47,557 nt of DNA from Comamonas sp. lk (lineage in GTDB: Bacteria; Pseudomonadota; Gammaproteobacteria; Burkholderiales; Burkholderiaceae_C). Where the stretch lies: NCBI GenBank assembly GCA_945861345.1, contig CAMATX010000006.1, positions 1-47,557 of the forward strand, given 5' to 3'. Under the pieces are notes generated by a model. That model saw only the letters and a program-made list of their open reading frames with translations, had not been told where the DNA came from and made no database searches. The translations under genes and the position numbers were made by a program. Below, in pieces: positions 43,602 through 47,557 of the stretch (position 1 is the first letter of the stretch; every line of letters starts with the position of its first letter).

Positions 43602-43701
43602 AGGTCAGGGAGAAACTGCGCCCAGGGCGCCGATGGCGGATTATCGGCGACCTTGCAAACCCTATGACCGCAAAAGGCAAGTACCGTTATGCTGGCGGTC
43701 T

Positions 43702-44025
43702 ATGCTCTACAAATTCAAATCTAAAGCCAGCGGCGACCTGATCATGATGGAGGCCGATGGACAAAGACTGCTCAAAATCATCGGCAAAACCGAGATGCGC
43801 CAGGGTATTTTGCTGCCCCAAGACATCCCGGCCGCAATTGCTGCATTGCAAGATGCCGTGGCCCAGGAAGACGCGGCGCGCTTGACGTATTCCACAAAAC
43901 AACCTGCTGACGAAGCGCCCTCGGCCTGGGCCCAGCCGATCAGCTTGCGCCAGCGCACTTTGCCCTTTATGCAGATGTTGCATCGCTGCCAAGACGCGCA
44001 AAGAGAAATTACCTGGGGCGTCTGA
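43702..44025 (+). CDS. DUF1840 protein
   Basis: A 107-residue cytoplasmic protein of DUF1840, a family mostly of betaproteobacteria. The N-terminal block MLYKFKSKASGDLIMMEADG then LLKIIGKTEMRQGILLP and the end PFMQMLHRCQDAQREITWGV match the family. The ATG at 43702 fits this start; the open frame runs back to 43150, antisense to manC, and is spurious. Function is unknown. It is a single-gene unit, divergent from manC and convergent with the Bug receptor gene. Confidence 0.85.
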   Translation: MLYKFKSKASGDLIMMEADGQRLLKIIGKTEMRQGILLPQDIPAAIAALQDAVAQEDAARLTYSTKQPADEAPSAWAQPISLRQRTLPFMQMLHRCQDAQREITWGV

Positions 44026-44037
44026 GTCCTTTCAGGC

Positions 44038-44062
44038 AAAAAAATGCCGCATAAAGCGGCAC
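44038..44062 (-). terminator. Intrinsic terminator of the Bug receptor gene
   Basis: On the minus strand GTGCCGC-TTTAT-GCGGCA is followed directly by seven T (A7 at 44038-44044 on the plus strand). It lies 35 bp after the receptor stop. It has no U-tract in the plus direction, so its use by the DUF1840 transcript is doubtful. Confidence 0.8.
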
Positions 44063-44096
44063 TTTCCAAACCAAGCGCTCAAATCGCGCTTTGGCT

Positions 44097-45068
44097 TTAG
44101 TCGATATAGACCTTGGCGGCCGCAATCACCGGGCCCCATTTGGTAATCTCGGCAGCTACAAAGCGTTTGTGCTCAGCAGGCTCCACGCGCTTGTCATTGA
44201 TGATGACTGCGCCCAGCGCCTCTTGCTTTTTCACGAAATCGGGGTCTTTGAGGGCGATTTTCAAAGCATTGTTAATTTTGGCGACCACATCGGCGGGGGT
44301 GCCTTTGGGGGCGTACAAACCGTGCCAGATAGTGACTTCAAAGCCTTTAAGTCCGTCTTCCTGCAACGTAGGCACGTCTTTGAGCACGGGTGTTGTCAGG
44401 CGCTTGGCGGTCGTTACGCCATAGACATTGACCTTTTTGGCTTCGATCATCGGGGTGGTATTGGTGGTCTGGTCGCACATGATGTCAATTTGTCCGCCCA
44501 TCAGGTCGGTCATCGCAGGCGCCGTGCCTTTGTAGGGAATCGAGGTCATGTCAATTTGCAGCGCATTTTGGAACATCAGGCCGCACAGGTGCGATGCCGA
44601 GCCGACGCCCGCATTGCCCAAATTGATCTTGCCTTTGTTGGCATTGAGCCACTCGCGCAATTCCTTCATGTTTTTCGCAGGCAAGGTGGGCCGCGTGATC
44701 ACCGTCATGGGTACCTCATTTATTAAGCCCAGGTACTCAAAGTCGCTTTCCACTTTGAAAGGCATATTGCGCAGCAAATTGGGCATGCTGGCCATGGCGA
44801 TATGGTTGAGCATCAAGGTATAGCCGTCGGGATTGGCGCGCGCTACTTTGGCCGATCCAATGGAGCTACCAGCGCCCAATACGTTTTCAATCAAAATGGT
44901 GGCATCGCCCAAGGGCTTGCGCATGGCTTCGGCCAAATCGCGGGCAACGCGGTCGGTCGGGCCGCCGGCGACAAAGGGCACAACGATGGTGACCGGCTTA
45001 GAGGGAAAGGTATCGGCATGGGCCGATAGAACGAGAAGGCCGAGGGCCGCGAGCAAGAGTTTTTTCAT
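44097..45068 (-). CDS. Bug-family tripartite tricarboxylate receptor (periplasmic binding protein)
   Basis: A 323-residue periplasmic solute receptor of the Bug/TctC family, very abundant in Burkholderiales. The signal peptide MKKLLLAALGLLVLSAHA is cut before DTFPSKPVTIVVPFVAGGPTD. Further landmarks are IENVLGAGSSIGSAKVARANPDGYTL, LGNAGVGSASHLCGLMF and WHGLYAPKGTPADVVAKINNAL. It should bind a carboxylate and hand it to a TctAB-type transporter, which is not nearby; orphan Bug proteins are usual. I chose the ATG at 45068 because GGAG lies 6 bp before it and the signal peptide starts there; a frame extension to 45089 exists. It follows the PaaK-like gene by 143 bp. Confidence 0.93.
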   Translation of the reverse strand: MKKLLLAALGLLVLSAHADTFPSKPVTIVVPFVAGGPTDRVARDLAEAMRKPLGDATILIENVLGAGSSIGSAKVARANPDGYTLMLNHIAMASMPNLLRNMPFKVESDFEYLGLINEVPMTVITRPTLPAKNMKELREWLNANKGKINLGNAGVGSASHLCGLMFQNALQIDMTSIPYKGTAPAMTDLMGGQIDIMCDQTTNTTPMIEAKKVNVYGVTTAKRLTTPVLKDVPTLQEDGLKGFEVTIWHGLYAPKGTPADVVAKINNALKIALKDPDFVKKQEALGAVIINDKRVEPAEHKRFVAAEITKWGPVIAAAKVYID

Positions 45069-45211
45069 GGAAGTCTCCAACTGGGTCAAAACGACAGTCT
45101 AGCCGCAAATGGACCCGTGCGCCTGAGGGCAAACCCTCTTGGCCCCTGCATTGCAAGGGCCTTGATCTGGCGCAATACCCGCGCTCCAAGACCTCCATGC
45201 GGGCCAAGTGC

Positions 45212-46465
45212 TTATTGGTAGCTGCGCGCGTCCTCAATGACCTTGCCGTCGTTGGGCAGCGAACCCGGCGCGGCCAATTCCACGCTGGCACGCAGCTTGG
45301 TCACCTCGCGCACCACATCGCGGATACGCTCGGGCAGGCCTTCAGTGACGCTGCTGCTCTCGACCTTGAGCGTCATCTCGTCCTGCGCCATGGCGCCGCT
45401 GACGACCAACCGGGCGCGAAGCACTTCCGGGAAACGGCGCACGATGTCAGCCACCTGCTTGGGGTGAACAAACATGCCGCGTATCTTGGTGGTCTGGTCA
45501 GCCCGCCCCATCCAGCCCTTAATGCGCTGGTTGGTACGCCCGCTGGGGCAGGGACCGGGTAGAAATGCCGACAAATCGCCGGTGCCAAAGCGCACCAGCG
45601 GGTAGAGGGCGCCTAGGCTGGTCACGACGATCTCGCCGACCTCGCCCTCGGGCACCAGGTCGCCGGTGCCGGGACGCACGATTTCTACGATCACGCCCTC
45701 ATCGAGCACCAAACCCTCGCGCGCCTCGGTTTCATAGGCGATCAAGCCGACATCGGCTGTGGCATAGGCCTGGTAGGCCGCCACACCGCGCTCGGCCAGC
45801 CAGTCGCGCAGCGAGGGCGGGAAGGCCTCCCCCGAGACCAGGGCCTTACGCACGCTGGGCAGGGCCACGCCCATCTCGGCGGCTTTTTCCAAAATGATCT
45901 TCAAAAAGCTGGGCGTACCGATGTAACCGGCAGGCTGCATCTCGGCCATGGCGCTCACTTGCTGCTCGGTCTGGCCGGTGCCACCGGCAAACACCGTGCA
46001 GCCCAGGGCATGGGCGCCGGTTTCCATCATGGACCCGGCCGGGGTGAAGTGGTAGCTAAAGCAGTTGTGTATCAGCTCGCCCGAGCGAAACCCTGCGGCA
46101 AAAATTGCGCGCGCCATACGCCAATAGTCGGGCGTGCGGCCCTCTGGCTCGTAAATCATGCCCGGGCTGGCGAACACCCGGGGCATGGCCGCTCCAAACC
46201 CCAGTGCGCTAAAGCCGCCGAAGACGCTGCCGCCGGCCGCACGGCTGGCCTTTTGCAGGTCTAAGAGCTCTTGTTTGCGCAACACCGGCAGCGCAGCCAA
46301 AGCCGCGCGCGTGTGTACCTGTGCCGCATCAACATCCGCCAGCGATTGGGCCAATGCCGGCGCATGGGCCTTGGCGTGGGCGATTTGGGCGGGCAGCGCC
46401 TGCATCCAGGCCGCTTCGCGCTGCTCTGGGCTGCGCGTCTCCAGCGCGTCGTAGTGGTTTGACAT
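45212..46465 (-). CDS. PaaK-like acyl/aryl-CoA ligase with altered P-loop
   Basis: A 417-residue adenylate-forming protein related to phenylacetate-CoA ligase PaaK. Typical blocks are LPVLRKQELLDLQ, the GFRSGELIHNCFSYHFTPAGSMMETGAHALG region, GYIGTPSFLKIILEKA, LVSGEAFPPSLRDWL, YATADVGLIAYE, and the C-terminal GWMGRADQTTKIRGMFVHPKQV hinge. The usual Ser/Thr/Gly-rich phosphate loop (SSGTTG) is replaced by FASPGMIYEPEGR. It lies 15 bp after livF, so it is probably in the same transport operon and may activate the imported acid to its CoA ester, although the substrate is unknown. Confidence 0.85.
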   Translation of the reverse strand: MSNHYDALETRSPEQREAAWMQALPAQIAHAKAHAPALAQSLADVDAAQVHTRAALAALPVLRKQELLDLQKASRAAGGSVFGGFSALGFGAAMPRVFASPGMIYEPEGRTPDYWRMARAIFAAGFRSGELIHNCFSYHFTPAGSMMETGAHALGCTVFAGGTGQTEQQVSAMAEMQPAGYIGTPSFLKIILEKAAEMGVALPSVRKALVSGEAFPPSLRDWLAERGVAAYQAYATADVGLIAYETEAREGLVLDEGVIVEIVRPGTGDLVPEGEVGEIVVTSLGALYPLVRFGTGDLSAFLPGPCPSGRTNQRIKGWMGRADQTTKIRGMFVHPKQVADIVRRFPEVLRARLVVSGAMAQDEMTLKVESSSVTEGLPERIRDVVREVTKLRASVELAAPGSLPNDGKVIEDARSYQ

Positions 46466-46480
46466 GGTGTTTCCTTGGAA

Positions 46481-47293
46481 TCAAGCCAACCAGCGCTTGC
46501 GCCGTTTGTAGCTCTTCACATCCTTAAAGCTCTTGCGCTCTCCGCCGCCCACGCCCAGGTAGAACTCCTTGACATCTTCGTTGTTAGCCAGGTCTTTGGC
46601 GGCGCCATCCATCACCACCCGACCCGACTCCATGATGTAGCCGTAGTCGGCATAGCGCAGCGCCATATTGGTGTTTTGTTCAGCCAGAAGAAAAGTAACT
46701 TTTTCTTTTTGGTTCAGGTCTTTGACAATCTCAAACACCTCTTCCACGATTTGCGGTGCCAGACCCATAGAAGGCTCGTCGAGCAAAACCATGGTCGGGC
46801 TGGCCATCAGCGCGCGCCCGATGGCGCACATTTGTTGTTCACCGCCCGAGGTATACGCCGCCTGGCTGGTACGCCGCGTTTTCAGGCGTGGGAAATAGGC
46901 ATAGACTTTTTCCAAATTGCCCGCGATTTCTGCCTTGCTCTTGCGCGTGTAGCTACCGGTGAGCAAGTTTTCTTCGATGGTGAGGTGGGCAAAGCAATGG
47001 CGCCCTTCCATCACCTGCACCACGCCACGTTGCACCAGATCAGCCGGCGTGAGGTTCTCGATGCGCTCACCACGCAATTCGATACTGCCCTTGGTGACCG
47101 CCCCGCGCTCGCCTTTCAACAAATTAGAAACCGCCCGCAAAGTCGTGGTTTTGCCGGCACCATTGCCGCCCAAAATGGTGACGATGGCGCCTTGTGGCAC
47201 CTGCAAGGAAACGCCCTTGAGCACCAAAATCACATGGTTGTAAATGACTTCAATGCCATTGACATTGAGGACGATAGAGGGGGCTTCAGCCAT
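46481..47293 (-). CDS. livF: Branched-chain amino acid-type ABC transporter ATPase LivF
   Basis: A 270-residue LivF-type ATPase. Walker A is GGNGAGKTT at residues 42-50, the signature TSGGEQQMCAIGRAL lies near 147-161, Walker B MVLLDEPSMGLAPQIVEEVF follows, and the H-region NTNMALRYADYGYIMESGRVV ends the domain. The C-terminal tail WLA with KSYKRRKRW is longer than in E. coli LivF (237 aa). It works with LivG, LivH and LivM, which are outside the window, and with the binding protein encoded upstream. Such HAAT transporters import branched-chain amino acids, urea or aromatic and dicarboxylic acids; the PaaK-like ligase next to it hints at an organic acid. Confidence 0.93.
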   Translation of the reverse strand: MAEAPSIVLNVNGIEVIYNHVILVLKGVSLQVPQGAIVTILGGNGAGKTTTLRAVSNLLKGERGAVTKGSIELRGERIENLTPADLVQRGVVQVMEGRHCFAHLTIEENLLTGSYTRKSKAEIAGNLEKVYAYFPRLKTRRTSQAAYTSGGEQQMCAIGRALMASPTMVLLDEPSMGLAPQIVEEVFEIVKDLNQKEKVTFLLAEQNTNMALRYADYGYIMESGRVVMDGAAKDLANNEDVKEFYLGVGGGERKSFKDVKSYKRRKRWLA

Positions 47294-47312
47294 AGTGGAA
47301 ATTCCCGTTAAA

Positions 47313-47370
47313 CCTGGGGAAAGAGCGTGCCAGGACGCTCTTTCCCCAGGCCACTCTGGACGAGTGGCCT
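47313..47370. other. Two adjacent stem-loops between the binding-protein gene and livF
   Basis: The first is a perfect 16-bp stem (47313-47328 with 47335-47350) with a 6-nt loop. The second is a 9-bp stem AGGCCACTC/GAGTGGCCT (47348-47356 with 47362-47370) that shares its first bases with the first. Neither has a U-tract, so they look more like 3'-end stabilisers or a processing site than a terminator. They lie 26 bp after the binding-protein stop and 20 bp before the livF start, inside one transcription unit. Confidence 0.7.
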
Positions 47371-47395
47371 AGGTGCTTGTAAAAGCGGTGAACGA

Positions 47396-47557
47396 TCAGG
47401 TCTGGCAGTCCTTGGCATCGCGACGGGTCAGCTTTTTCTCGGCGGCGTATTTGTCAGCATATTGACGCACCAGCGGCTTAATGATGGAGGTGTCTGCCTC
47501 AATCCAATCCGATGCGTACTGCCATTTTTTGCCGTCCCAAGTATGGATGCGGGCAGA
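47396..47557 (-). CDS. ABC transporter substrate-binding protein, C-terminal end (5' truncated by window)
   Basis: The last 53 codons of a minus-strand gene that enters from the right edge. The translation reads SARIHTWDGKKWQYASDWIEA, then IIKPLVRQYADKYAAEKKL and ends in RRDAKDCQT before a TGA at 47396-47398. This matches the end of periplasmic branched-chain amino acid-type binding proteins with a C-terminal Cys-containing tail. It is followed by two stem-loops and livF, which fits the HAAT transporter order. Only the tail is visible, so substrate and signal peptide cannot be judged. Confidence 0.78.
   Translation of the reverse strand, partial: SARIHTWDGKKWQYASDWIEADTSIIKPLVRQYADKYAAEKKLTRRDAKDCQT

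Noticed and set aside
43150-43701. N-terminal extension of the DUF1840 frame
   Set aside because: It is antisense to manC, and DUF1840 homology begins exactly at the ATG at 43702.
46475-47311. A 278-codon open frame on the plus strand
   Set aside because: It covers livF on the opposite strand; livF has all ABC motifs, while this frame has none.
1-47557. CRISPR array, prophage, integrase or complete insertion sequence
   Set aside because: No regularly spaced repeats, phage structural genes, integrase or transposase-catalytic gene were seen anywhere in the window.

Overview
The window looks like a chromosome segment of a betaproteobacterium of the order Burkholderiales, most likely a Comamonadaceae member (Rhodoferax/Polaromonas-like). 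The grounds are the hemW-rdgB-rph-PP2C-kinase-yicC-gmk-rpoZ gene order, a Bug-type tricarboxylate receptor, an H-NS of the short beta-proteobacterial type, and a LivF plus PaaK-like ligase pair. The genus is inference.

Layout. (1) 1-1027, plus strand: 3' end of a secreted DUF4214/RTX-like protein. (2) 1.06-11.4 kb: an ABC-transporter-dependent O-polysaccharide locus with wzm, wzt carrying a carbohydrate-binding tail, a WbdD-like terminal methyltransferase, a giant three-domain glycosyltransferase, a GDP-deoxymannose reductase-like enzyme and two more family-4 glycosyltransferases. This DNA is visibly AT-richer than most of the window. (3) 11.4-20.2 kb, plus strand: a CHASE2 adenylate/guanylate cyclase, then a type I secretion operon with two ABC exporters, an HlyD adaptor and a TolC channel. 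The first gene of this operon encodes a protein homologous to the N-terminal half of IS200/IS605 TnpB but with no RuvC nuclease part. (4) 20.3-27.6 kb: tRNA-Arg, an SCP2 protein, tRNA-Ile2/Met, and a housekeeping block for haem, nucleotide and RNA metabolism with a Ser/Thr kinase-phosphatase pair. (5) 27.6-32.8 kb, minus strand: an acyl-CoA catabolic operon led by a TetR regulator. (6) 32.9-43.6 kb, minus strand: argB, then a second polysaccharide locus with a WbpM-like dehydratase, H-NS, phosphoglycosyl transferase, WbpV-like reductase, GT2, Wzx flippase, fcl, gmd and manC. (7) 43.7-47.6 kb: a DUF1840 protein, a Bug receptor, a PaaK-like ligase, livF and the end of a substrate-binding protein.

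How the genes work together. The manC and gmd enzymes in region 6 should make GDP-4-keto-6-deoxy-mannose. Fcl next to them can turn this into GDP-L-fucose, and the reductase in region 2 could turn it into GDP-D-rhamnose for a homopolymer exported by Wzm/Wzt. The WbpM-WbpV-PglC-like trio suggests a QuiNAc-type initiating sugar for a Wzx-dependent glycan. The type I secretion system may export the DUF4214/RTX-like protein at the left edge.

The most unusual item is the truncated TnpB-like gene at 13301-13942. It is translationally coupled to the first exporter ATPase and starts inside a pair of identical 10-bp palindromes. It reads as a domesticated, nuclease-less transposon protein attached to a secretion operon.
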